Below are positions 1 to 9,891 of a DNA stretch of 64,000 bases, one piece after another. The notes beneath the pieces are model-generated. The model was not told the DNA's origin and searched no databases. It worked only from the letters and a program-made list of their open reading frames with translations. The translations under genes and the position numbers were made by a program. Location of the stretch: positions 558,001 through 622,000 of the forward strand of contig JAPFFF010000038.1 in the NCBI GenBank assembly GCA_039105265.1, read 5' to 3'. The number at the start of each line of letters is the position of its first letter. Within the stretch, counting starts at the first letter, position 1. The stretch is from Tritrichomonas musculus. Taxonomy: Eukaryota; Parabasalia; Tritrichomonadida; Tritrichomonadidae.

Positions 1-227
1 CATTTTTACTTTTTTTTACATTAATGGCAAAATTTCAAATAAATCACAAATATAATAGCTCATTTAATTAAATAATGATGTACATAAAATACATTAATAA
101 AGTATATAATATTATCAAATTATCTTTAAAAAGTATTGAGAAAAATGTGTTTTATTTTTGTGTACCATTCAAAAAGTTGAGCAAACATGATTATGTCCCA
201 AAAACATAATTATGTCCACCAACTATA
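1..227 (+). repeat. Left terminal inverted repeat of MULE-1
   Basis: Reverse complement of 3915-4141. It holds two copies of a CATRATTATGTCC-like motif near its inner edge and a CATTCAAAAAGTTGAGC segment that contains the window-wide TCAAAAAGTT motif. It is cut by the window edge. Confidence 0.75.
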
Positions 228-1318
228 GAATTTTTTTCAGAGAGTCTTTGAAAATAATTAAAATACAAATATCTTCTAATTATTTAAAATTATTTAAAAA
301 TGCATATTCCAAGTAAATAGTCAAAAATTATTTTTATATATTTAATTTATAAATGTTGGTTGTAATTAATTAGATATTTAAAAAACTTCAAATATCCCGC
401 ACCCTTAATTCTTTTTTCATAAATTTTGAATAAAAAAATCTTCGAGAATAAAATTGAGAATATAGTAAATAATAATTGAGAGTCTTTACATTTAAATTCA
501 TATCTTAATATGTAATTTATTATTTTATTATATTATAACAATTATATGATATAAATAATAAATATAACAATTATATATTAATAAAATAATTTTAAAATAC
601 TTTTTTTATTGAATTTGGCCCATTTTCATTTTCTCAATTTTTTTTTGGGCCAATTTAAGTGGAAACTATATCATACATTAATAATTGAATAATAACAAAC
701 GAGACACATTTTTTTAAATAGTATAAAAATGATTTTTATCATGTTTTTATTACTTTTTTTCTTCTAAATAATAGATTTTTCTATCAATTGCATAATTTCT
801 ATAGTTTACATATTTTTATATTTTTTTCAGTGGTTTATATTTTTATACCTCAGAAAAAAAATCATATATCATCACAAGTCGGCCCCGTGGACGAAAATAA
901 TAAATAATTATATCATTTTAATGCTCATAAAAAATAATTAATATATGCAAATTTTGGTGCGAATCTAAATCACTTCACCCTGTCCGCACCTCTGTCATTT
1001 CATTTTTTCAAGATCCACTAAGAATTTCTAAAATTCAAATATATATATATATTCTCCTAAAATATATCTTTATTTTTATATGGTTTTTATTTTTCAAAAA
1101 TGCCTAAATAAAAAATTCATCTATTCTAATCGCTTCAAAAAACGGGAATTATTATATTGCTTATGTTATTCATATTGGCGGAGTTTTTTATATGTACCTG
1201 AACGAGCCTACAAATGTACAGATACAAACAATTAGCCGATACGTAAATTTTCAAAGTTTTTCTTCACTTTACAAAAAAAAAAAAAAAAAAAAAAAAAATA
1301 AAAAAAAATCTCAAAAAA
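228..1318. other. Non-coding stretch inside MULE-1
   Basis: Low-complexity AT-rich DNA ending in an A tract of about 27 bases near 1272-1300. I see no convincing open reading frame or RNA gene. A short GC-richer patch (about 880-1000) has no recognisable content. Confidence 0.5.
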
Positions 1319-2880
1319 ATGAAAGTTGACATTTTTAGCTTTGAGTTTGTAATTAACTTTTATACTTTTGGAAAAAAAAAATACAATCCACTGCATACAA
1401 AACATCTGATGCTTCTTTTAGTTTGTTTGAGATTGTTTTTTTACAAACTAAAAGAAGCATCAGATGTACGCCTTTATCCATATAACACAGAGATAGCTGC
1501 TGAAAAAATGTTATATCTTGAAACAGATTCAAAACAAAAAAAGTTAAATATTTATAGCAGTATTACTGTTGAAATTGGTTTATTTACTCAACTAAGGAGA
1601 TATCCTGGTATCGTTAAAATCTTTTTACACAAAAAATGCGATATCGCATTGAATTAGAATATGACAATAATACAAGTGTTCATGGATTTTTATCGATAGT
1701 TCCATGGGCACTTGAAGCAATTACCAAGTTCCAATACTTGGGAATTGACAAGACGTTTGAGATAACGAAACCATATGTTTTATCATGCCCACAGATAATT
1801 GTAAATGGTTTGTCATTGTTGTTTGGGTTCATTGTCGGGGCTAAAGAAAATTGGACACTTTTAAATAGTTTCTACAAAGAATTATTAAAACTAATAAGTT
1901 CAAAAGTGCCATTGCTTAACTTGCCTGTTTTATCAGATCAAGGTTCTGGCATACATAAGTTTTGTAATCTAAATGGGATCTTGCAGTATTTCTGCATTAG
2001 ACATATCATTAGTGATGTAGGAGCAAGCCCTTTCCTAGGGTAATTAACGGGGAAACTACTTATGTCCTAAACCTTAGAAGAATTTGAGAAGAATTTCCAA
2101 GAAACACTCGAAATCGCTAATGAATACAATAATAATCTACGAAACAAAAAAATTAACACAAATTTTTTGAAGTACTGTTTTTAAAGACAAAACTGGAGAA
2201 AAGATTTTAGCAGACCACATAGACAATTTACAAAAAGAGTTTTATTCAAAAGAGGCATGATTGCTGCAGCTAGTAATCATGCAGAAGGATTTCATGCCAA
2301 ACTGAATATTATTACAAACCCACGAAAAGTATTCGTTTACAACATATCTAAATTACAAGATTTAATTTATAAGAGACTGGAAAAATATGCAAGTGGTCTT
2401 ACAGCAGAAAAGCAATGAAAAAATTTAAAAGTAAATTGCTAAAACTACAAACTAACTTGAAAATTCAACCAGTCGAAAGTTGCCAATGTCAAACAAACAA
2501 ACACATGGAGCTTATCATAGGCAATAAACTTCCATGCGCGCACACGATACAAGAAGATTCAATCATTAAAATGACAAATCCTACTTTGGATACTAACAAG
2601 TTTATAAAGGAATGCATTTACTCCGCATCACCTTCAGAACTAGAAAGCGTAATTTCATTTCATAACACAGAGAAAAACATATTAAAAAAATAACAATCAA
2701 ATATTGTTTTGATAGATCAAATTGATCATTTAATTGAACTTAAAAAAAGAATGATTTCAAGTTTCAATAAAAATGCTTTTACAGAAGAAACCGAGAAAGT
2801 GTTTATCGAAATAATAATGGATGCGGTTAATTTAAGCCTCCCTAAAACAAAATTAGATGATTTTTGTTGTTGCTTAAGGG
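1319..2880 (+). pseudogene. MULE transposase pseudogene (MULE-1)
   Basis: Broken Mutator-like (MULE) DDE transposase. The reading frame is split into at least three pieces. 1636-2043 carries the first catalytic Asp in LGIDKTFEITKPY, the second in VLSDQG, and the CxxRH-type motif FCIRHI. Around 2265-2305 the translated motif SNHAEGFHAKL supplies the catalytic Glu. 2415-2693 holds a SWIM-like zinc finger (CQCQ...PCAH). The motif order matches the intact 791-aa transposase at 39.77 kb (VLFPWA, LEMDACF, LLSD, CHRHIYEYFGA, NHSEGFH), so the two are related. Breaks are frame changes between about 2040 and 2415 and an early stop near 2691. The N-terminal piece 1319-1657 contains an inverted duplication (separate entry). 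Confidence 0.75.
1402..1467. repeat. Perfect 25-bp inverted repeat within the transposase remnant
   Basis: Bases 1402-1426 and 1443-1467 are exact reverse complements (arm begins ACATCTGATGCTTC) with a 16-base loop. It lies in the N-terminal coding region, so the two arms are read as sense and antisense of the same codons. It looks like a local snap-back duplication, not an ancestral part of the protein. Confidence 0.8.
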
Positions 2881-3132
2881 TGTAGTCCATTTTCAATATC
2901 TCTATATGTGCTTTGTTTTAGAAAGTTTTACGCATATATTTGTTATGATAATTGACCAGCGGTTATAATTAAATCATGTTCAAAATGACTTTAATAGAGA
3001 TGATATTAACAATATATCTCATTACTATTTTTTTTTTATTTTTGAATAGCAAAACGTAATATAGTATAGTACGGTATAAATTAAATGAATGTGCAAATAT
3101 TTTATTAAAATTTCAATGATATTTTGAGATTA
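2881..3132. other. Non-coding stretch inside MULE-1
   Basis: AT-rich with no gene seen. It starts at the motif AAGGGTGTAGTCC (2875-2887), which recurs in inverted orientation at about 13,206-13,218 next to another transposase remnant, and may be the end of an inserted element. Confidence 0.4.
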
Positions 3133-3606
3133 GACTTGTTATTCTCCGATTCTCGAGATCGATAATTGATTGACTTTTTGATATCGATACAAAAATATGC
3201 ACAGATTCTCGAGATCGATTTCAGAGATCGAGAATTTTTTTTCTCAGCTTTTGATATCAAAATTTTCAATTAAACTTTTTGATAAATATATGATCGTAAT
3301 TTAATCTCAAATATTTCATAAAAAAGAATGTATTTTTTGATTTTAATCTTAAAATAAACATCAATACATTATATTATTTATTTTTAAATATTATAAAATC
3401 ACAAATACCAATTATAAAAAAAGATAAATCTGTTTGAGATCTCGAGATCTCGGTAATTGTTATCAAGTTTACAATTATTTTTATATCACATTTCATATCT
3501 GATATCTTGATAATCGATAATCTCGATATCAGATTTTTAAACTGATAATCAAGTATCAGATGCAAAAAAGTGACGTTTTTGATATCGATTCTCAAAATAA
3601 CAAGTC
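3133..3606. mobile_element. MITE-like palindromic element with TA flanks
   Basis: Ends GACTTGTTATT...AATAACAAGTC form an inverted repeat flanked on both sides by TA (3131-3132 and 3607-3608), as expected of Tc1/mariner-type insertions. The interior is rich in short palindromes (GATATC, CTCGAG, AGATCTCGAGATCT) and has no plausible gene; the minus-strand reading frame across it is repeat-derived. It is probably a non-autonomous element inserted into MULE-1. Confidence 0.6.
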
Positions 3607-3762
3607 TATTTGAGATATTCAAATTTTTCGCCAATGATCTTTTATTCAATTAGAAAAAACGTTAAATATCAGATATTTTTCTAATCGCATGCATACTTTT
3701 TTAAACACGCATTCATAATGTAAATTAAAAATATCAAATTGAAAAAATTTCAAAAAATGAAC

Positions 3763-3821
3763 GACTACATAGATTTTTAAATGCATCGCTTTTATATAGG
3801 AATTTCAAAATCTATGTAGTC
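3763..3821. repeat. 15-bp inverted repeat (hairpin)
   Basis: GACTACATAGATTTT at 3763-3777 pairs exactly with 3807-3821 across a 29-base loop. Its role is unknown. It lies near the inner edge of the right MULE-1 repeat. Confidence 0.6.
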
Positions 3822-3914
3822 ATTCAATTTGTGATTAATTACTGCATAAATTTTGTGTTTATTAATATAGATCATAGAATAAAAAAGTATGCATCGATTT
3901 TAAATAATTTTATT

Positions 3915-4141
3915 TATAGTTGGTGGACATAATTATGTTTTTGGGACATAATCATGTTTGCTCAACTTTTTGAATGGTACACAAAAATAAAACACATTTT
4001 TCTCAATACTTTTTAAAGATAATTTGATAATATTATATACTTTATTAATGTATTTTATGTACATCATTATTTAATTAAATGAGCTATTATATTTGTGATT
4101 TATATGAAATTTTGCCATTAATGTAAAAAAAAGTCAAAATG
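3915..4141 (-). repeat. Right terminal inverted repeat of MULE-1
   Basis: Mirror copy of 1-227 with one clear mismatch in the outermost 30 bases. The similarity between the arms suggests insertion was not ancient, although the coding part between them is already broken. Confidence 0.75.
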
Positions 4142-5437
4142 CTTATTTTATTCTCAATAATTGAAACTTGGGATTTAATAATAATATCATTAATTCATAA
4201 TCAGTAATGATATAATTTTGTCAGATAATTGATATCTAAAAACTTTCATATAAGAAAATTTTGATGCACAAAATAAAGTTAATAATCATATCACTTTTTT
4301 GTTTTTTTCCAATAAAAAATAAAAACTTTTAAATTTTTATTTAAATATTTGATATAATGCATATAGTATAATGATATTGAAAGAATAAAATTGGCGGTTC
4401 TATTCAAGATCTATTACCTTAATGAAAAAGAGTAACTTCTGAAATAACTTAAAAAGACTTTCAATTTTAGACATTGAGAAATTATTTTCATTATTTTAAT
4501 AGTTCTTCTATACTTACCTAATATTTATTGATTAATTGCTATTTTTAATGCTATTATAATAGAAAAAATAAAAAAGTGAAATTTGTATATTTCTTAGAAA
4601 AACCTGAAATCTTGATGGGCAACAATGATATTTAGAGGATTAATAATATATTTCATTGTATGTATTATCAAATAATGTAATTCTGAAATCATATCAATTA
4701 TGCATGAGTGATTTATGAATGATTTTGAATGAAAAAAAGAAAAATGAAATTTTTCCAAGATTGATTCTTTTTCAACCATATTATTATATTTAATATATTA
4801 TATGCATCATATAGATGATTAATACTGCATCTAATTTGAAATAAAATAAACTCATTTTTCAAAATTAGTAATTTTGTATGAATGATTTTTGTCATATTTT
4901 GAAAACACTTTTTCTTTTTATATAATTATTATTTCAATAAATTTTTTTCTAAAATATAATATATACATTATATTCTAAAATAATAACTATGTTAGAGTAA
5001 ATTAAAACAACCTTTTTTTTATGGTAAAAACATGAAATGTGATATGAAAAGAGTTTTTTGAGTAGTGAAATGAAAATGAAACCATTTTTTTTTAATTATC
5101 TATTTTATTTCAATAAATAATAATGATACATTTAAATTATAGATAAAAAGTAAATTATAATTTTTTTCAAATAATAAAAAAATATTCAGAAATTAAAAAT
5201 TCGATATCATATTTATGATCAAATTTAGTTTGATAAAAGTGAATGAAAATCGGGGAATAGAATGTATCCAATATGATATTAATTGTTCTACAATTGTTTT
5301 TTTAAAAGTCCAATTTGAATATATAGAAATGATGTGAAAACATAATTATGTCTGCAAAACAGAATTATGTCCACCAACTATATTCATAAAGATATTTTTA
5401 TTTTAAATTTAAAAAAATTGAATAGAAAATAATATTA
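4142..5437. other. Intergenic AT-rich DNA, no gene seen
   Basis: Short open frames here are low-complexity and lack family features. The only structured piece is at about 5335-5380, a degenerate partial copy of the MULE-1 inner TIR motif (ACATAATTATGTC ... TTATGTCCACCAACTATA). Confidence 0.5.
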
Positions 5438-5439
5438 TA

Positions 5440-5724
5440 GTCATGTTGCTTTTAAGGAAAATGTTGCTTTTAAAGGAAAATCTGACAACGACCGTTTATT
5501 TAAATTTAAATAAATTTTGTTGAATTTCTATCATAATAATATATTTTTGTAATTAATAATAATATTAAATTAATATTAAAATGATTTATAATTAGATGAC
5601 ATAAAAATTTGCAATCATTTTTGTTTTTGCAGAATATCCATCTGATCTAATTTCATTTTTTTTTTCTTAAAATTATAAAGCAAAATTAAAATATAATATA
5701 ACAAATGCGATATAAAAATGATTT
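5440..5724 (+). repeat. Left TIR of the pogo/Tigger-like transposon
   Basis: About 285 bp. The outer part carries two tandem versions of GTTGCTTTTAAGGAAAAT, a likely transposase-binding repeat. It matches 9264-9547 in reverse with very few differences. Confidence 0.85.
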
Positions 5725-5730
5725 TTATTG

Positions 5731-6768
5731 TTAAAATGAATTTTCTATTTCGTGAAGCAAGTTATTTTCATATTCTTTTGCATTATTTCCAGATGCACTA
5801 CGTTTTAAGAAATTTTGAAACTCTTTAGTGAATTCTACTTCTGTGCAAACACCTTCTGTTATTGTTATGTGAAACCCACATTTCTCCCATGCAGAAATTA
5901 TGTTTTCTTGTGAAAGAGCTTGTTGAATTGCATATTTGATTCTGCATAATTTTCCAGTGAATATCGTTTTGTTATTAGGAGAAGGAGTTTGTTGATATCT
6001 GATTTTTGTTACATTAAATATAGTACCATCACACGGTTGTGTGATGTGACTGCTATGTGGAGGTAATGGTATCAGAATAAAAGGTTCAATTTTCACAAAT
6101 TCTTCCATTATTTGGTCATTTAAATGACAACTTAATCCATCTAAAATTAGTACAACAGGATGGTTTGGATTTTGAATTTGTTCTCTTATATCAATAACAT
6201 AAGGTATTAAACATGATTGTATCCACTCAATCATTGCATTTGTTGTTAAATAACCTTTTTGTGTTGTATAAAATTCAGCAAATTCCGGTAAAAAAGTATC
6301 GTAAAAATCTGGATCCATTCGAGCACGTGTTGTCAATAGCATTGGTTTAATATGAGTACCAGCAGCTGATATCCCACACACCCATGAGATGTGGTAATTG
6401 TCTGTTTCCGCTCTCCAAACAGGTGGTATGATGCAATTCTTAACGTACACACAATTTCGCCTTATACCATAATGAGGGCGTCTTCCGAAACCAATTTCAT
6501 CCATATTAATCAGTAGACGCAAATCTTTTATTTTTTTCAATGCATCTATGACATCTTCTATGTACTTTTCAATTAAATCTATTGAAAGTTCTCCTCTATC
6601 GTCATCAACAGAAGGACATTTTTTTTTCCCTATTGTGTCTTCGTTTCTTATTAAAAATCTACGAAACCAAAAGCGGTCAAAAGGTTTGTTGATCAATGTT
6701 CTTTTTTTGTACAGTTCGCTAGCTAATTCACGAACTTCATGACTTGACATACATTTGGCTGCAAGTTG
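5731..6768 (-). pseudogene. DDE transposase, C-terminal three quarters (pogo/Tigger-like)
   Basis: This part encodes the CENP-B-type helix-turn-helix tail and the DDE catalytic core of a pogo/Tigger-like transposase, which cuts and pastes its own transposon at TA sites. From the first ATG (6750) it is 339 aa. Catalytic acids are visible in LLINMDEIGFG (about residue 86), VVLILDGLSCHLND (about 203) and HSSHITQPCDGT (about 240), the usual DDD pattern with the HS.H.TQPLD-like block. Upstream of that ATG the frame stays open to 6768, where it is cut by the inserted AGTAG element. The N-terminal part resumes in the same frame at 8856, so the gene was broken by the insertion and not by point decay. 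Confidence 0.85.
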
Positions 6769-6862
6769 AGTAGTATATACTAGTCGGTTTTCGCGGGGGA
6801 TCGCAGGTCTGGACTAAGAACGAAATCCAGAAAAAAGAAAAAGAAAAGAAAAATAAAAAAAA
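6769..6862 (+). repeat. Left TIR of AGTAG element 1
   Basis: Identical to the reverse complement of about 8760-8851 apart from purine-tract length. It contains the palindrome TAGTATATACTA right at the tip, then a G-rich run (CGCGGGGGATCGC) and a long GA/A tract. Confidence 0.85.
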
Positions 6863-6899
6863 AAGAAAAGAAAAAAAAATATTTTTGTTCTCACTACTG

Positions 6900-7145
6900 C
6901 TCCCCATCAAAGAAACGGCACAGGGGCCCCACCCATAATTCCCACCCACCCACCACACTACCGCCCATTTATGAAACGGCACAGGTACCCCACCCCCAAT
7001 GGTCACCATCTATGAAACGTCTTAGGTACCCACCCCACTGCCCACTATCTATGAAACAGCACAGGTACCCCACCCCACTGCCCTCCATCTACGAAACAGC
7101 TTAGGTACCCCCCCCCATCTATGAAACGGCACAGGTAGCACCCCG
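6900..7145 (+). repeat. C-rich degenerate tandem repeats (iteron-like) in element 1
   Basis: Six or so degenerate units built on ATCTATGAAACGGCACAGG followed by TACCCCACC-like C runs. The block is strongly C-rich on this strand in an otherwise AT-rich region. The units lie between the left TIR and the gene, where replication-protein binding sites would be expected. That role is inference. Confidence 0.65.
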
Positions 7146-7214
7146 AGAATCTCGTACATACCACCATCTACTTAATGGCACATGTACTCCACCACGAGGA
7201 CCCTCTTAGAAAAG

Positions 7215-7302
7215 ACCTACTAATATATCCATACTAATATATCCATACTAATACATCTATGCTAATACATCTATACTAATATATCCACTTATAATACATT
7301 AA
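7215..7302 (+). repeat. Short tandem repeat ACTAATAYATCYAT
   Basis: About six units of ACTAATATATCCAT-like sequence, 14-16 bp each, immediately after the C-rich block and about 70 bp before the gene start. It could be part of the same control region. Confidence 0.6.
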
Positions 7303-7371
7303 AAAAACACACTAACAAAAAATACAAACAACCTGTTTTCGTTTTAAATATGTTTTTTTATTCGTTTGTAA

Positions 7372-8853
7372 ATGCAACCACTAACTACAAACTGCGATAG
7401 CCAAGAAGAACAAGGAACTTTCGAAACAATTCGCGAACTCGATTACAATATATTCGATAAAGAAGGTGTTAAGCTTCCTTTCTCTTACTTCTATACTAAC
7501 TCCAAATCCGAAACATTGCTGCATAACATAACATATACATTAAACATTAACGATACAGCCAATATCGATTTTACGCTTGGTGGAACAAACAATAAAGAGC
7601 TTAAACCATTATGTTCTAGATTCTGCGATAATATTATTATCCATTTTATTATACCCGAAGATATTATAAAGAATAATAAAGCATTAAAGAATTATATTAA
7701 ACGTAAGGGAACAAACGACCAACCAGAAGAGAATACACCAAAGTCCAAAGAAGACCGACAATTTAATAAAGTTCCTAAAGAAATTACGCCATTCCTTGCT
7801 AACAATACAGAAATTATTAGAGAGTTATTTAATAAATTCGATATACTAATTAATAAGACAAGCATAAAGCCGACATCGTTTAAAGTCGATAAAGGAACCA
7901 TTAAACAGTTTATTAAAATATCTCTGCAAGATGTTCCACTAGATAAGGTTCTTAATATTGTATGCAATAAAGAGAGAATTAAAGAGTTTAACGATAATGG
8001 TATATTTATAAACGATATCGAAATAATACAAGACTTTAGCAGAACCATTAACAAGAAGGATGTTATAGATTATTTATTAACGAAGCCAGACTTTAGAAAA
8101 GAAGGAGAGGAATTCATTAACAACAATACAACAGAAGAACCGATTAAAATAATTATAGATAATAATGCATCTGTCGGTTCCAATTGTTTAACATTTATAA
8201 CGAATTCTTCTTTTGGTGCTGTTAGGTATAATTTTTATAATAAATTCGCGCAAACAATAGAATCTCCAAATGTTCGAGGTAGTGTCGGAAACCATTACGT
8301 CCATTGGATAAATAACCAAGAACAGATATTAAAGGATAATATTAAGAAATCTCTCGATACAGGTATTTTAAGATTAGAAATAACATATTATATCGATAAC
8401 CAAGCGATAACAGAAGAATACATTAACAAACACCTCGATTATTTTGTTTATATATTACCTCCAAATCTTATATTCTATAACAGTATATCCAAGCAATGGT
8501 CGCTATTACTTAATGCTATTAAATATAATCTTTGTGTTGTGGATTTGGATTATAACTTGGCTTTGTTCTCTTATTCGATAAACAAGCTAACAAACAATAT
8601 AAGCGGCTTTTATATTAAGAACGTTAATACAAACAAGCTTTCGAACATACTTAAATTATATTCGTTTAATTATCCAATTATTCTGGTATCATTTAAGCGA
8701 ACTATCGAAGAAGGAAACGACAATTTGCTTATTAAACCTCTAGAGTATTGCTTTTTTTTTATTTTTCTTTTCTTTTCTTTTTCTTTTTTCTGGATTTCGT
8801 TCTTAGTCCAGACCTGCGATCCCCCGCGAAAACCGACTAGTATATACTACTAG
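7372..8853 (+). CDS. Shortened relative of the 817-aa Rep-like protein
   Basis: The frame runs 493 codons from ATG 7372, with a T-rich leader (GTTTTTTTATTCG) just upstream. Residues up to about 460 align by eye with the N-terminal half of the 817-aa protein of element 3. Shared blocks are LKPLCSRFCDN (LNPLSDRFCDN), INDIEIIQDFSRTINKKDV, VRYNFYNKFAQTIESPNVRG (about residue 285) and GILRLEITYY (about 333). The D-x-x-x-D / FYNK / RLEI order is what leads me to suggest a replication-initiator fold. The C-terminal part of the relative is absent and the last 30-odd codons are translated terminal repeat. It looks like a partial copy; whether it retains activity cannot be told. Confidence 0.7.
   Translation: MQPLTTNCDSQEEQGTFETIRELDYNIFDKEGVKLPFSYFYTNSKSETLLHNITYTLNINDTANIDFTLGGTNNKELKPLCSRFCDNIIIHFIIPEDIIKNNKALKNYIKRKGTNDQPEENTPKSKEDRQFNKVPKEITPFLANNTEIIRELFNKFDILINKTSIKPTSFKVDKGTIKQFIKISLQDVPLDKVLNIVCNKERIKEFNDNGIFINDIEIIQDFSRTINKKDVIDYLLTKPDFRKEGEEFINNNTTEEPIKIIIDNNASVGSNCLTFITNSSFGAVRYNFYNKFAQTIESPNVRGSVGNHYVHWINNQEQILKDNIKKSLDTGILRLEITYYIDNQAITEEYINKHLDYFVYILPPNLIFYNSISKQWSLLLNAIKYNLCVVDLDYNLALFSYSINKLTNNISGFYIKNVNTNKLSNILKLYSFNYPIILVSFKRTIEEGNDNLLIKPLEYCFFFIFLFFSFSFFWISFLVQTCDPPRKPTSIYY
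8760..8851 (-). repeat. Right TIR of AGTAG element 1
   Basis: Mirror of 6769-6862. The reading frame of the element's gene runs through it, so the apparent C-terminal residues there are TIR translation and not family sequence. Confidence 0.85.
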
Positions 8854-8856
8854 TTG

Positions 8857-9171
8857 TGCTGATAAAACAGCCTTAATAATTTCTTTCTCTTCTTCAATGC
8901 TTAGAAGCTGATGGGGAGCTGCAAACTGTATACTTTCTTGTTCAGGTGTTTTTTTGGACTTTTCTTTATAATAAGTTTTGGTACTAATGCTTAATAGCTT
9001 GCATGCAGTTGATATTGGAACTTGAATTTCTGATTTATTGAGAATATCAACTTTTTCGATAACAGATTCTGAATTTCTGAATTCTGCTAATCTCATAATG
9101 CGCCTGATTTGTTCATCTTCATCAATGCCCGTTTTCATGACTTGTTCCTTTCCTTGTGTCCTTTTGCACAT
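8857..9171 (-). pseudogene. DDE transposase, N-terminal part (pogo/Tigger-like)
   Basis: N-terminal part of the transposase continued at 6768-5731. The likely start is the ATG at 9171 (MCKRTQGKEQV...) or the one at 9138; the longer frame upstream only begins with TTG. It holds a helix-turn-helix-like segment (VPISTACKLLSISTKTYYKE) suited to binding the terminal repeats, then a helical linker ending LSAQLV, where the frame meets the 5-bp target duplication AGTTG at 8852-8856. The 315 bp here are a whole number of codons. Confidence 0.75.
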
Positions 9172-9263
9172 AAATAAAAATGAAATATTAAACGTATTTA
9201 AGAATAAAATCAAACGTACAATAATTTTGTTTTAAAGTACGTTTAACTCATTAAAAGCACAAT

Positions 9264-9547
9264 AAATCATTTTTATATCGCATTTGTTATATTATATTTT
9301 AATTTTGCTTTATAATTTTAAGAAAAAAAAATGAAATTAGATCAGATGGATATTCTGCAAAAACAAAAATGATTGCAAATTTTTATGTCATCTAATTATA
9401 AATCATTTTAATATTAATTTAATATTATTATTAATTACAAAAATATATTATTATGATAGAAATTCAACAAAATTCATTTAAATTTAAATAAACGGTCGTT
9501 GTCAGATTTTCCTTTAAAAGCAACATTTTCCTTAAAAGCAACATGAC
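9264..9547 (-). repeat. Right TIR of the pogo/Tigger-like transposon
   Basis: Reverse-complement partner of 5440-5724. The outermost bases read ...GCAACATGAC followed by TA. It retains the tandem subterminal motif seen on the left. Confidence 0.85.
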
Positions 9548-9549
9548 TA

Positions 9550-9891
9550 TATGTCAATATCTAGATTATTTTAATTTATTTTTATATTATTTATTTGATA
9601 AAATAAAATTACATTTAGCATCTATATATTATATTAAGCTCAAATTAAAATTTGTAAAATGTTCAAAGTTTTCATTTTAAATAGCTATGTGGTCATGTAC
9701 CCCTTAAAAAGTGATAGAATTATCTCATTCAAAGTATTGTCCATTTAATCATTCAAAATTTACCTAATAAAAAAAAAAAATTCATCTCATATTTTGAAGT
9801 ACTTTTCATAAGATGATCGTAATTTTAAAAATAATATTGAATTTTTGAATAAGTGATCGTTATGCAAAAGCTCAAATTATAGATTACGCAA
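9550..9891. other. Non-coding AT-rich DNA
   Basis: No gene, repeat or structure seen between the pogo-like transposon and the satellite. Confidence 0.5.

Larger units (their letters stand above)
1..4141. mobile_element. Decayed MULE-type DNA transposon (MULE-1) with 227-bp inverted repeats
   Basis: Positions 1-227 and 3915-4141 are reverse complements with few differences and enclose fragments of a Mutator-like transposase on the plus strand. The repeat reaches the first base of the window, so the element may begin further left. A smaller TA-flanked element (3133-3606) sits inside it. A lone piece of the same end sequence recurs at about 5335-5380. The repeat pair and the transposase remnants are seen in the sequence. 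Treating the repeats as the true element ends is an inference, because no target duplication can be checked on the left. Confidence 0.7.
6769..8851 (+). mobile_element. AGTAG-type element 1 (2083 bp), inserted in the pogo/Tigger-like transposase
   Basis: The element starts AGTAGTATATACTAGTCGG and ends with its reverse complement. It is flanked by a direct 5-bp duplication AGTTG (6764-6768 and 8852-8856). About 92 bp at each end are inverted copies. It encodes one protein related to the 817-aa protein of element 3 but shorter, so this copy looks incomplete and probably non-autonomous. It shares the AGTAG/CTACT termini and 5-bp duplication with element 2 (52.3-55.2 kb) and the termini with element 3 (58.25 kb onward). 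Near-identical ends suggest a recent insertion. If the family proves virus-like, this is a shortened fossil copy. Confidence 0.85.
5440..9547 (-). mobile_element. pogo/Tigger-like (Tc1/mariner) transposon with 285-bp TIRs, split by a later insertion
   Basis: Near-identical inverted repeats at 5440-5724 and 9264-9547 begin GTCATGTTGCTTTTAAGG. TA dinucleotides at 5438-5439 and 9548-9549 fit a TA target duplication. A transposase gene on the minus strand fills the inside but is interrupted by a 2083-bp AGTAG-type element (6769-8851). Without that insertion the transposon would be about 2.0 kb. The high identity of its ends suggests a recent arrival. Confidence 0.85.

Noticed and set aside
6737-7009. 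90-codon minus-strand frame rich in Phe and Gly/Trp
   Set aside because: Runs through the TIR purine tract and the C-rich repeat block of element 1; the composition explains it.
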